From Nostoc sp. NMS7 (GTDB taxonomy: Bacteria; Cyanobacteriota; Cyanobacteriia; Cyanobacteriales; Nostocaceae): a stretch of 51,506 nucleotides of DNA. Location of the stretch: assembly GCF_017115085.1 (NCBI RefSeq), contig NZ_JABXKJ010000249.1, positions 99,475 through 150,980 of the forward strand. Direction: 5' to 3'. The position numbers and the translations under genes are program-made. The notes beneath the pieces are model-generated. The model saw only the letters and a list, made by a program, of their open reading frames with translations, was not told where the DNA came from and made no database searches. This document shows positions 18,740 to 28,300 of this stretch, one piece after another. Each line of letters opens with the position of its first letter. Within the stretch, counting starts at the first letter, position 1.

Positions 18740-21523
18740 TTATGTATTCTGTTTTTTTCTTTGTGCTAGGCGTTGTTTTAAGCGACCTTTACCAGCTTCT
18801 AGCTTTTCATTTTGTTCATTACTATCGTCAGCAAAAAAATCATCTTTTGCTTCTTGACTTAAATACTGTGATAGAGAACTGATGCTCGGATATTTAAACA
18901 GGTCAACTATTGCCAAATCCACTTTCAATATTTCCCGTAATTTACTCAAAACCTGAATCATGATTAAAGAATGACCACCAAGATCAAAGAAATTATCTTG
19001 GATACCTACCTTCTCTAGATTAAGTGCCTGCTGCCAAATACTAGCAATTAAACGTTCCGCCTCATTTCGAGGCATCACATAAGTAGTTTCCAATTCTGAG
19101 CGCATATCTGGTTTAGGCAACGCCTTACGGTCTACTTTGCCGCTAGGTGCTAATGGTAAATTTTCCAGAATCACCAAGGCAGAAGGTAGCATATAATCAG
19201 GTAACTTTTCTGTCAAAAAGCTACGTAATTCATTCATGGTCAGGGTAAGTCCTGTATTGGCAACTACGTAAGCAACTAATTGATGATTACCCCATTCTTC
19301 CTTGTAAGCTATAACCACTGCTTCCCGTACAGCTGAATGTTGTGCGATTTGTGCCTCAATTTCTCCCAGTTCGATGCGGAAACCGCGAATTTTTACCTGG
19401 TGGTCAATACGTCCTAAAAACTCTATATTGCCATCGGGTAGCCACCTTCCTAAATCTCCAGTTTTGTAGATTAAATCTTTGCGGTTTCCTGGCAATATCT
19501 TCATAGCAATTGCAAATGGATTGGGAACAAAGCTGAAGTTGGTTTTTTCTTCATTTTTCCAATATCCATCACCTACGCCAATTCCAGAGACACAAATCTC
19601 GCCAGGAATACCAATTGGCACTAAATTCATTTCTGAATCAACAATATAAATATTTAAATTTGCTAAGGGTTTACCAATAGGAACTGTTCTTTGATTATCC
19701 GGTAGAGGCTTGTCAACTATAAACTGAGTAATATCATCCGCAGCCTCAGTCGGTCCATAAGCATTAGCAACTCTGATTGATGGATACAAATTCAACCACT
19801 GATTTACCTGTCTGACAGGTACTGGTTCTCCAACTATCATCATCCACTTAAGGTCAGCTAATACTCTCTGGTAATTCGACAATTGAGAAGTATAGTCTAA
19901 TAATCCTTTAAATAAGGCTGGTACTAACTCAACAACAGTAATTTTTTGTTCTTGAAGGACTTTAAACAGTTTCTCAGGAAGCGCAACCGTTTCAATATCT
20001 ACGATTACTGTCCTACCACCAATTAAAAGTGGTGCTAAAAATTGCCATACAGAAATATCTGTTGAAGAAGGGGCACTTTGTAGAAAAGCAAATTCTTCAG
20101 TTAATTCTAACTCATCGAATTGAGCATATATATGATTAATTGCTCCATCATGTCTCACAATTGCCCCTTTAGGAAATCCAGTTGAGCCGGAAGTGTAAAG
20201 CATATAAGCTGGGTCGGTTGCTACATTACTATCTCCTAAGTTTTCTTTCAACAAATCATCAAAATCGCGCTGATCAAAAATATTAAATTTGACTTGGTTA
20301 AAGAATTCTTGATGCTGAAGTTTAATGTCTAAACAAATTAAACTTTCTAAGTGCGGACAATTTTCAATTAAACCCGCCAAACTGGTGAAACAGGAAGAGT
20401 CGGTTAAAATAACTCTGACTTCGCTGTTAGCTATCATGTATTCAATTCTATTTAGCGGATAGGTACTATCAATCGGAACATAGGCTCCACCAGCTTTATA
20501 TATAGCAAGTATACCTATAACAAAATTGATATCCCGGTCTTTTAGAATTCCAATGAACTCTCCTTTTTTCACTCCTAATGTTCGCAAAAATCTAGCAAGT
20601 TGATTGGCTTTTTCATTGAGTTGTCGATACGTGAAGTGGGTGCGCTCAAAAACAACAGCAATATTATCAGGTGTCTGTTCTACTTGTTTTTCAAATAAAG
20701 TATGAATTGTCTGATTTGTTGGGTAGTTTTTAGCATTATCGTTAAACTGTTCTAATAGTTGTTGTCTGTCAAATTCATTTAAAATCGGGATTTCCGATAT
20801 TCTTAGATATAAATTTTTAGCTGGATTTTCAATTATATTGGTCAAATAATTTATAATTTTTCTAATGTTCTGTTCTCTAAACAACTCCGTATTATAATGC
20901 AATTGGCCTTTAATTAAATTTCCTTGGATTTCAAAAGCAAATGTTAAATCATTTTTTAAACCTGCTATATTTTGGAACCGATGTATATTTTTTAGTAAAA
21001 CTACTATATCAAAAATAGGGCAGCGATTTTGATTGTTTGGGATATTTAACAATTGCATTAAGTCATCTAAAGGATAATTTTGATGAATGTATGCTTCTAT
21101 TGTTCTTTCTTTAATTTGGAGTAGACAATCTTTAAATAGAAGTTGATTAGTCACATTCAAGCGCAGAGGAATCAGTTTATTAATTAAAGATTCATCACTA
21201 GCTTCTGGTTGATAAATCGGTGAGCCGATAATTACATCATTATTCCTGGTAGACTTTTGTAAAAATATACTAACTGCCGTGAGCAGTACTAAGTAGGTAG
21301 AGAAATTAGAGTTTTTAGTCAAACTCAAAATTGCTTGAGACAAGTCACTTGATAATTCAAAACTGAGCGAATTTTTATTACCTGCGTAAATAGGAGGTCT
21401 GAAATAATCTGTAATAAAATTTGTCTCTGGTAGTTCTCCAGATAATTGATTTAACCAAAAAATCTTCTCGGTAAATAAATCTTCAGCTATCAAGTTCTCT
21501 CTAATTTGAGTTGAAATCATCAC
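18740..21523 (-). CDS. NRPS half-C-A-PCP, predicted to load 2,4-diaminobutyrate
   Basis: This 927-residue protein starts directly in the C-terminal half of a condensation domain; the N-terminal lobe with HHxxxDG is absent. The start looks genuine: an AAGGTG ribosome site precedes the ATG, and the aminotransferase gene ends only 51 bp upstream. The A domain (about 265-780) has LYTSGSTGFPKG near 444. Pocket residues read D-I-W-E-M-V-A-D-D, close to the DIWEL-type codes I associate with 2,4-diaminobutyrate in lipopeptide synthetases. The PCP Ser is near 849 (LGGHSLI). The basic C-terminal tail (RLKQRLAQRKKQ) is of the kind seen before PKS partners. Condensation must be done by another protein, most simply the free-standing C domain at 23959-25365. 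The adjacent EctB-type gene supplies the amino acid. Confidence 0.92.
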   Translation of the reverse strand: MMISTQIRENLIAEDLFTEKIFWLNQLSGELPETNFITDYFRPPIYAGNKNSLSFELSSDLSQAILSLTKNSNFSTYLVLLTAVSIFLQKSTRNNDVIIGSPIYQPEASDESLINKLIPLRLNVTNQLLFKDCLLQIKERTIEAYIHQNYPLDDLMQLLNIPNNQNRCPIFDIVVLLKNIHRFQNIAGLKNDLTFAFEIQGNLIKGQLHYNTELFREQNIRKIINYLTNIIENPAKNLYLRISEIPILNEFDRQQLLEQFNDNAKNYPTNQTIHTLFEKQVEQTPDNIAVVFERTHFTYRQLNEKANQLARFLRTLGVKKGEFIGILKDRDINFVIGILAIYKAGGAYVPIDSTYPLNRIEYMIANSEVRVILTDSSCFTSLAGLIENCPHLESLICLDIKLQHQEFFNQVKFNIFDQRDFDDLLKENLGDSNVATDPAYMLYTSGSTGFPKGAIVRHDGAINHIYAQFDELELTEEFAFLQSAPSSTDISVWQFLAPLLIGGRTVIVDIETVALPEKLFKVLQEQKITVVELVPALFKGLLDYTSQLSNYQRVLADLKWMMIVGEPVPVRQVNQWLNLYPSIRVANAYGPTEAADDITQFIVDKPLPDNQRTVPIGKPLANLNIYIVDSEMNLVPIGIPGEICVSGIGVGDGYWKNEEKTNFSFVPNPFAIAMKILPGNRKDLIYKTGDLGRWLPDGNIEFLGRIDHQVKIRGFRIELGEIEAQIAQHSAVREAVVIAYKEEWGNHQLVAYVVANTGLTLTMNELRSFLTEKLPDYMLPSALVILENLPLAPSGKVDRKALPKPDMRSELETTYVMPRNEAERLIASIWQQALNLEKVGIQDNFFDLGGHSLIMIQVLSKLREILKVDLAIVDLFKYPSISSLSQYLSQEAKDDFFADDSNEQNEKLEAGKGRLKQRLAQRKKQNT

Positions 21524-21574
21524 TTATCACCTTAGACTTTTTTGAATTGCCACATCTAATTAGTCATCAAAAAT

Positions 21575-22831
21575 TCATTTTGACAAACAGTCCTCAAAAG
21601 CTTGCTTAATGATTAAACATCCCTTTTGCAAGGTCATCATTTCAATTGTCAAAGGAGGCAGAATTTTGATAACAGTATCATTCCTACCTACAGTCTCAAT
21701 TATTAAACCTAGTTCAAAGCAACGTGATGTCACCTCTTTAGCAAAACTACTATCGCCAAAATTAGCAACATCAATACCCCAAATCATTCCAATTCCCCTG
21801 ATTTTTATATTTTCATTGATTGGTGCTATGTTCTCTATTAAAAAATGTTTTAAAAATGACTCTTTAACTTTGACATCCTGTTCAAGATTGCTACTTTCTC
21901 TATACTCTAAAGCTGCTGTTCCCCCCACAAATGCCAACTGATTGCCTCTAAAAGTGCCAGTATGCTCACCAGGCTCCCAGATATCTAATTCGGGCTTAAT
22001 TAGTAATAGAGACATTGGAAACCCGTAACCACTGATAGATTTTGAAAGTACAATCATATCAGGGACTATATCTGCTCGTTCAAAAGAGAAGAAAGACCCA
22101 GTTCGACCACAGCCGACTTGAATATCATCACAAATTAATAAAATTTCATGTTTGTCACACAACTTTCTTAGTCGTTGTATCCATTCAATTGGTGCTACAA
22201 TAATTCCTCCCTCAGCTTGCACAGTTTCAAATATTATGGCTGCTGGTTTTTCAATCCCAGAGTTTACGTCATTCAATACCGATTCCATAAATTCTATGGT
22301 GTCAAAGCTTTCCATAAATCCATAAGGATAAGGCATAAAGGTGACACTATTGGATGTACCAATTGCCCCAGAGCGAATGGCGGTATTGCCGGTAATCGAT
22401 AAGCTACCTAATGTCATGCCATGATAAGCCCCCATAAAGGAGAAGATTCCTGGCCTTTTTTTGATTTTTCTAGCTAATTTTAAAGCAGCTTCAACGGCAT
22501 TGGTTCCAGTCGGCCCACAGAACTGAATATGATAGTCTAGTTTTTTTGAAGTTAATATTCCCTCAGAAAACCTAGTCAAAAACTTCTCTTTGGCCGATGT
22601 ATACATATCCAAACCATGAGCAATGCCATCGGCAGCTAAATAAGACAGAACCTTTTCTTTTATATAGTTATTATTATGTCCATAATTTAACGCTCCCGCT
22701 CCCGCAAAAAAATCAATATATTCTTTACCTGATTCCGAATAAACTATAGACCCTTTAGCTCGATGAAATATATCAGGGAAATTACGACAATAACTTCTGA
22801 CTTTCGATTCACGTTCTTCAAAAATATTCAT
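21575..22831 (-). CDS. Class III PLP aminotransferase, diaminobutyrate--2-oxoglutarate type (EctB-like)
   Basis: This 418-residue protein has EctB-family features: an N-terminal ESKVRSYCRNFPDIF segment, GSIVYSESGKEYIDFFAG, QFCGPTGTNAVEAALKLA for the PLP phosphate, and the Schiff-base Lys near residue 261 in VLSKSISGYGFP. The family converts L-aspartate 4-semialdehyde plus glutamate to L-2,4-diaminobutyrate. In a biosynthetic locus without ectA or ectC the product would feed peptide assembly, matching the Dab-like pocket of the NRPS 51 bp downstream. It is co-directional with the cupin_8 gene 135 bp upstream. The symbol is withheld because ectB/dat names are used interchangeably for this activity. 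Confidence 0.9.
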   Translation of the reverse strand: MNIFEERESKVRSYCRNFPDIFHRAKGSIVYSESGKEYIDFFAGAGALNYGHNNNYIKEKVLSYLAADGIAHGLDMYTSAKEKFLTRFSEGILTSKKLDYHIQFCGPTGTNAVEAALKLARKIKKRPGIFSFMGAYHGMTLGSLSITGNTAIRSGAIGTSNSVTFMPYPYGFMESFDTIEFMESVLNDVNSGIEKPAAIIFETVQAEGGIIVAPIEWIQRLRKLCDKHEILLICDDIQVGCGRTGSFFSFERADIVPDMIVLSKSISGYGFPMSLLLIKPELDIWEPGEHTGTFRGNQLAFVGGTAALEYRESSNLEQDVKVKESFLKHFLIENIAPINENIKIRGIGMIWGIDVANFGDSSFAKEVTSRCFELGLIIETVGRNDTVIKILPPLTIEMMTLQKGCLIIKQAFEDCLSK

Positions 22832-22966
22832 GATCGTTACTCTCTTGGAGATACTTTAGTCTTAGTATTTTAAGAATTTCAATCCGATCTGACTAGAATA
22901 AATTCTTGTGCAACCACTAAAAGTGAGTCTGAATTAATGAATTAAAATCAATCATTCTCAACTTAT

Positions 22967-23851
22967 TTAAGAAACATAATTGAGATAAGACTTATAAAAC
23001 CTAAAAATCATCTGTGGCGGGATTTTAAAGACTAATCCCAATAGTAATAACAAGTTGTAATATGAGTTTTTTGCTGGCATTCCACGCATACTGGCTGCTA
23101 GAGCATCTAAGACACTTTTTTCGGTGTGCCAATCAATATTAAAAGAAATCGATGTATCTAAACTTCTAACATGATGCAGTGTCCCAGGAGGCATATATAA
23201 AATATCGCCAGGATTTACGATAAATTTAATTGGCCTTGCATATTTGTATTGAGGATATTTATTAAAATCTGGCTTTTCTGGATCAATCAGAAACCATCGC
23301 CAACCTTGACGATAACAATATTTTGCATCTTCCGGCTGTAGTAGAGTAAATTGTTTTCGTCCAACAATTTGAAAAAAAATATTGTTAGTCAGAAGGCAAT
23401 CAAAATGTAGTGGGGTAATGCTTTTAGAGGAACCTATGAAAAATTGACAGTAACGCCACCATTTGTAATGATACCATTTTGGCAAATAATTTAGAGGAAA
23501 CGGTTGAACATCTTCTATTAGTGCAGGGATTAAACTAAATAATGGTAGATCATGACAATAAGGTGGTAAGTCATTATTATCAGGATTATTTTCAAAAGAA
23601 CTGATAAGTTTTGCGTATTCTTCTATAGTAACTCTAATTAAGTCGATTCCTTCAGTCTTACTAAATTTTTTTGCATAAATTTTCAGACTAGGAAAAATAT
23701 TTTTAAAATATTCTAGTGACCATTTCTCAAAGCTATCCCAACTTTCAATAACACCTGAGATAATGACTGGTTTTCCCTTTTGAACATATTCTCTTTGAAA
23801 TTCATCATTTGAAAGTTTATATCGACGTTCTATTTCGGTGGAAACGATCAT
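22967..23851 (-). CDS. Cupin_8/JmjC-like Fe(II)/2-oxoglutarate-dependent hydroxylase
   Basis: The fold is suggested by PVIISGVIESW near the N-terminus, the metal motif TPLHFD and a distal His in PPGTLHHVRSLD after the GDILYMP strand. Together these give an HxD...H triad typical of cupin_8 (FIH/JmjC-like) oxygenases. In the longest frame, from a TTG at 23902, the HxD is at residues 166-168. I place the start at the ATG at 23851 because the first 17 residues are not family-like, but neither start has a clear ribosome site. In natural-product loci such enzymes hydroxylate amino acids, free or carrier-bound. Its place immediately before the Dab aminotransferase and Dab NRPS suggests a Dab residue as substrate, but this is inference. 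Confidence 0.82.
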   Translation of the reverse strand: MIVSTEIERRYKLSNDEFQREYVQKGKPVIISGVIESWDSFEKWSLEYFKNIFPSLKIYAKKFSKTEGIDLIRVTIEEYAKLISSFENNPDNNDLPPYCHDLPLFSLIPALIEDVQPFPLNYLPKWYHYKWWRYCQFFIGSSKSITPLHFDCLLTNNIFFQIVGRKQFTLLQPEDAKYCYRQGWRWFLIDPEKPDFNKYPQYKYARPIKFIVNPGDILYMPPGTLHHVRSLDTSISFNIDWHTEKSVLDALAASMRGMPAKNSYYNLLLLLGLVFKIPPQMIFRFYKSYLNYVS

Positions 23852-23958
23852 AAATTGCTTTGGTTTTTTGATAACTTTATTTAGGCTGAACAAAAGAGAC
23901 AACTGACAACACTTAGAATTCCAAGTTTTTTTAGTGTAATCTTAGTTATGTAATTGCT

Positions 23959-25365
23959 CTAAACAAAATTAAAGGCAACTTCTTTTTCTAATTTTGAAGC
24001 TAAATGCTGTTGCTTTGATGTCAGTAAAGACAAGTCCTTCAAGTTTGCTTCAGGATGAGTGACGATATCTTGGAGCAATATTTCAAAATGCTGCAATATT
24101 CCCGTAATTGTGGCAGTGTCAAAACGGCGGAAATCATAGTCGATGCCAATACAAAAATTTGAGCCAGGATATACAGCGATCGCTATGGGATAATTCGTTT
24201 TATAAAAGCTACTTGAATTCGAGAATATCGTTGCATTCTCAACCTCAAGACTTCCCTGCCAGTCTCTTAAAACCCGATCTATTGGTGCATTTTCATAAAC
24301 TAAGATACTCTCGAACAGGGGTAGACTTCGTGGCACTTCACTCCATCCTTGAATGTCTACTAATGGAGTCCATTCATACTGACGCATCTCAACTAGTTGT
24401 TCTTGAAGTTGTTTTAGCCACACCAGTAGAGATTGTTCAGGATTCACATTCACCCATACAGGTAAAGTATTGACAAACAGCCCAATAATTGGCTCTTCTG
24501 TGACTAATTCTATGGGACGACCAGCAACAGTACACCCATAAACGACTTGGTTTTCACAACTGTAACGACTAAGAAGTATAGCCCAGGCTCCTTGAAATAG
24601 CGTACTCAGAGTTAGATGATGTTGCCGTGCTAAAGATTGCAGTGCATCTGTGGTTGCTGGCGATAAATAAATTCGTTGTTCTTCATATATTTCTTTCTGG
24701 CTAGACAAATTTTCTACATCTAGATACTTTAGGAAAGTGGGAGTTTTTAAGCCGCTAAGTGTTTGCCGCCAGAAAGTTTCAGCACTGGCTATGTCTTGCT
24801 TTTGCAACCAATCAATATATTTTCTGTAAGGAATGCTGGGTACTAAAGATACATTCTCACCCTGGCAAAGACCTTCGTAAAGTTGAACAAACTCTTTCAG
24901 CACTAATGGTACTGACCACCCATCTATGATCAGAAAATGTCTGCTCCAGATAAATTGGTAAAAGTCTTCGCTGAGGCAGATGAGAGTCAGGCGCATCAGG
25001 CATTCTTGAGACAAATCAAAACCCCGCTTGCGATCGCTCTCCAGAAAAGACTTTAATTGTTCTTGTTGTGATTCTAAATCTATGTCCCGCCAATCTTGCT
25101 GCTCTAGAGGCACTCTTACTTGCCGATACACTACTTGTTGTGGCTTGTTAATGTCTTCCCAATAAAAGCCAGTACGTAAGATGGTATGTCTCTCGATAAC
25201 TTGCTGCCAAGCCTGCTCGAAAGCCGTAAGGTTTAGATGCCCACGGAATACAAAAGGCATCTGGAAAAAATAGATTCCAAATTCAGGAGTGTATAAACTA
25301 TGGAAGAGGATACCCTTTTCTATGGGTGAGAGTTCATATATATCTTCAATATTTTCTGTTTTCAT
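23959..25365 (-). CDS. Free-standing NRPS condensation domain (DCL-like)
   Basis: This 468-residue protein is one condensation domain with no A or PCP. The N-terminus IEDIYELSPIEKGILFHSL is the COM-acceptor plus C1 motif of domains that follow an epimerase. The active-site motif is RHFLIIDGWS: the second (catalytic) His is kept and the first is Arg. The upstream protein ends in an E domain, so this enzyme should accept a D-configured donor and join it to the next L-amino acid. That acceptor is probably the Dab loaded on the half-C NRPS, which lacks its own catalytic lobe. The start overlaps the end of the previous gene by 4 bp (ATGA), indicating translational coupling. Confidence 0.9.
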   Translation of the reverse strand: MKTENIEDIYELSPIEKGILFHSLYTPEFGIYFFQMPFVFRGHLNLTAFEQAWQQVIERHTILRTGFYWEDINKPQQVVYRQVRVPLEQQDWRDIDLESQQEQLKSFLESDRKRGFDLSQECLMRLTLICLSEDFYQFIWSRHFLIIDGWSVPLVLKEFVQLYEGLCQGENVSLVPSIPYRKYIDWLQKQDIASAETFWRQTLSGLKTPTFLKYLDVENLSSQKEIYEEQRIYLSPATTDALQSLARQHHLTLSTLFQGAWAILLSRYSCENQVVYGCTVAGRPIELVTEEPIIGLFVNTLPVWVNVNPEQSLLVWLKQLQEQLVEMRQYEWTPLVDIQGWSEVPRSLPLFESILVYENAPIDRVLRDWQGSLEVENATIFSNSSSFYKTNYPIAIAVYPGSNFCIGIDYDFRRFDTATITGILQHFEILLQDIVTHPEANLKDLSLLTSKQQHLASKLEKEVAFNFV

Positions 25366-28300
25366 TTGCTTGTTTTTTTATTTTCTCGATTGATTTTTGC
25401 TAGCAATTTATCGAGGTCACTTTGACTGAAGTTTGCATTCGGAAAGTCAGAAGGTGTATAACTTCCGGTTTGAGCAGATTGACAATGGGCAATAAGTGCT
25501 TGTAATTTCTCCACAAACTTCGCAGCCAGCTGTTCAATCGTGGCTCGCTGATAAATTTCTGTGCTGTAATTCCACTTGAGTTGCAGTTGAGAGCCAAGCA
25601 CAAAACTGTTGATATTTAGTTGATTGCTTTGTGGACTGGGGTTGCTAATGAAGTTTTGGTTGACAACTTTAAATAGAGATGCATTGGGGAGAATCTGGTC
25701 AACCTGACCCTGGTAATTAAAGCTCACCTGGGCAGTGGGGAGAAGGTTTTGCGGTTTTGCGGTTACGGAGGAGTTGCTCAAATAACGAATGCTATGCTTA
25801 GGGACGCTCCTAAGTTGCTCTTTGATAGCTTTGAGAGCTTCCCCTGAGTGGGAAATTCCTGCCAAAGTTAATAGTACTGGGAAAATAGTTGTAAAACAGC
25901 CAACTGTCCGTGAGTAGTTGATATCCTCAGTGATGGACTCTCGTCCAGGTTCTGCCAAATCTAATAACACCGATTTGCTACCTGTCCACTGGGCAAAAGT
26001 TTGTACTAATGCCGTCAGCAGTACATCGTTGATTTGGGTATGATAAGCTACTGGTACATCCTGCAATAATGCTTGAGTTTCTGCAATACTCAAAGAGACT
26101 AATACACTATCATTTAATGCCCCACTTTTAGCACCGTCGGGATCATCTATAGGTACAGGTGAAATGGAGTCATCAGATGCTTGCAACCAATAGTCTGACT
26201 CTTGCTGAAACTGAACTGTCTGGGCATACTCTTGAAGAAACTTAGACCATTGCTGAAAGGAGGTTGTTTTTGCGGGTAGCTTAACTGACTCTCCCTGACT
26301 CAACTGCTGATACACTTGCTGAAAATCTTCCAGCAAAATTCGCCAAGAAATATCATCCACCGCTAGATGATGAATAACCCACAGCAGGCGTTGTGGCTGG
26401 TTGACACCGAAGTTAAACAGCGCCACACCCATGAGCAAACCTTCTGTAATGTTCAGACTCGTCTGTAGTTGAGTAGCAGTGGTTTCAAAGGCGATCGCTT
26501 GTTGGCTTACTGACAATGCTGATAAGTCTGCATAGGAAAAAGGTACGGCTTTAAGTTCATCCACTCCAGCGTTCACTTGCTGCCAACCTGATTCATCAGG
26601 GATAAACTTCAAGCGTAGGGCATCATGGTGCGATCGCAATTGCTGTATTGTTTGCTCCAGTATATCTGGGGCAATTTCTGCTGGTACTTCTAGTAGTAAG
26701 GACTGATTGCATTGGTGTGGATTGTCTAAATGCTGCTCCAAAAACCAGTGCTGAATTGGCGTCAGAGGAAATGAACTTGTTACAGTTTCTTGTTTAGCTT
26801 TTAGAGTTAAGGCTGTACCTGCAATCACAGCCAATCCCGCAATAGTCGGGTTCTGAAATAACTGCTTGGGGGTTAGTTGTAAACCTGCTTGGTTGAGTTT
26901 GGCGATGATTTGAATACTAATAATCGAATCTCCACCCAGTTCAAAGAAGTTGTCATAAATTCCTACCTGCTCAAGTTCCAACACCCCAGACCAAATTTTG
27001 GCGATCGCTTCTTCAATGGGATTGCGAGGAGTGACAAATTTTCCGGCTAACTCTGGTTTAACACTCTCAGGATTAGGCAATGCTTGACGGTCTACTTTGC
27101 CGTTGGGGGTTAGAGGCAATGCTTTGATCTGCACAAAAGCAGCCGGTAGCATATATTCCGGCAGTTTCTCTTTGAGGAAGTTCCGCAGGTCGTTAACCGC
27201 AGATTCAGATTGCTGATTTGAGACAAAATAAGCGATGAGACGCTTGTTACCCAAATTGTCTGGCCGTGCTAATACAATGCTTTCTTGGATAGCAGGATGT
27301 TGTCTTAATACTAACTCAATCTCAGCAAGTTCGATGCGGAAGCCACGAATTTTAACTTGGTCGTCGATTCGTCCCAAGAATGCAATGTTGCCGTCAGGGA
27401 GATAACGAGCTAAATCTCCAGTCTTGTAGAGGCGAGAGTACTTTGTACACGCTTTGCGATCGCAATTGTCTTCTTTGGCTCCTCTGCTTCTTTGGAAGGG
27501 GTTGGGAATAAACCGCTCCCTCGTCAGTTCTGGATGGTTAAGATAGCCCCGCGCTAAACTATTTCCGCCAATATAAAGTTCTCCAGACACTCCCAGAGGT
27601 ACAGGTTGCAGATAATTGTCCAGAATGTAGACCTGGGTATTTGTGAGTGGACGACCGATGGGCACATAATCAGATTTATCCCCCATTGGCTCACCTTCAA
27701 ACATGAAGGTTAAAACCCCCACAGTTGCTTCTGATGGCCCATAGTGATTGAAGATTTGACACTCTGGTGCGTATTGCTGGAGTTTTACAGCTAATTTCCA
27801 ATTTAGCGCCTCTCCACCTAGTATCAAGCGCTTTTTAGGTAGGATTTTTTCAGGTTGGGAGGCACTTAACAAAGCATCTAAGTGAGATGGAACAATTTTA
27901 AGACAGTCGATAGGATGGCGATCGCTATAATCTGCTAAAGCCTCTGGACTAGTTGCCCGTTCCTGGGAGATGACGTGAAGACATCCCCCTGTACATAAAG
28001 CCGGAAATATCGCTGTATTACCTAAATCAGCAGCAAAGGTGGAAACGGTTGCAAAGCTGGCATTAGCAGGCAAATCTAATTTCTCTTGAATACTATATAA
28101 ATAGTTGAGGAGTTGCTGATGCTCAACAGCCACACCCTTGGGTTTGCCGGTGGAGCCGGAAGTGTAAACTACATAAACCAAATTTTCTGGAGTTGCAACT
28201 TTTTGCAAATTCTCATCTGATTGTTGACCAATTACACCCCAATCGGTGTCTAGACAGATGATCGGCGCTTGTGTTTTAGAGAACAGTTGAGTTAAGTGCT

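Noticed and set aside
21575..22831. Ectoine biosynthesis (ectB)
   Set aside because: No ectA or ectC homologue is present, and the gene lies within an NRPS operon beside a Dab-like A domain, so compatible-solute synthesis is unlikely.
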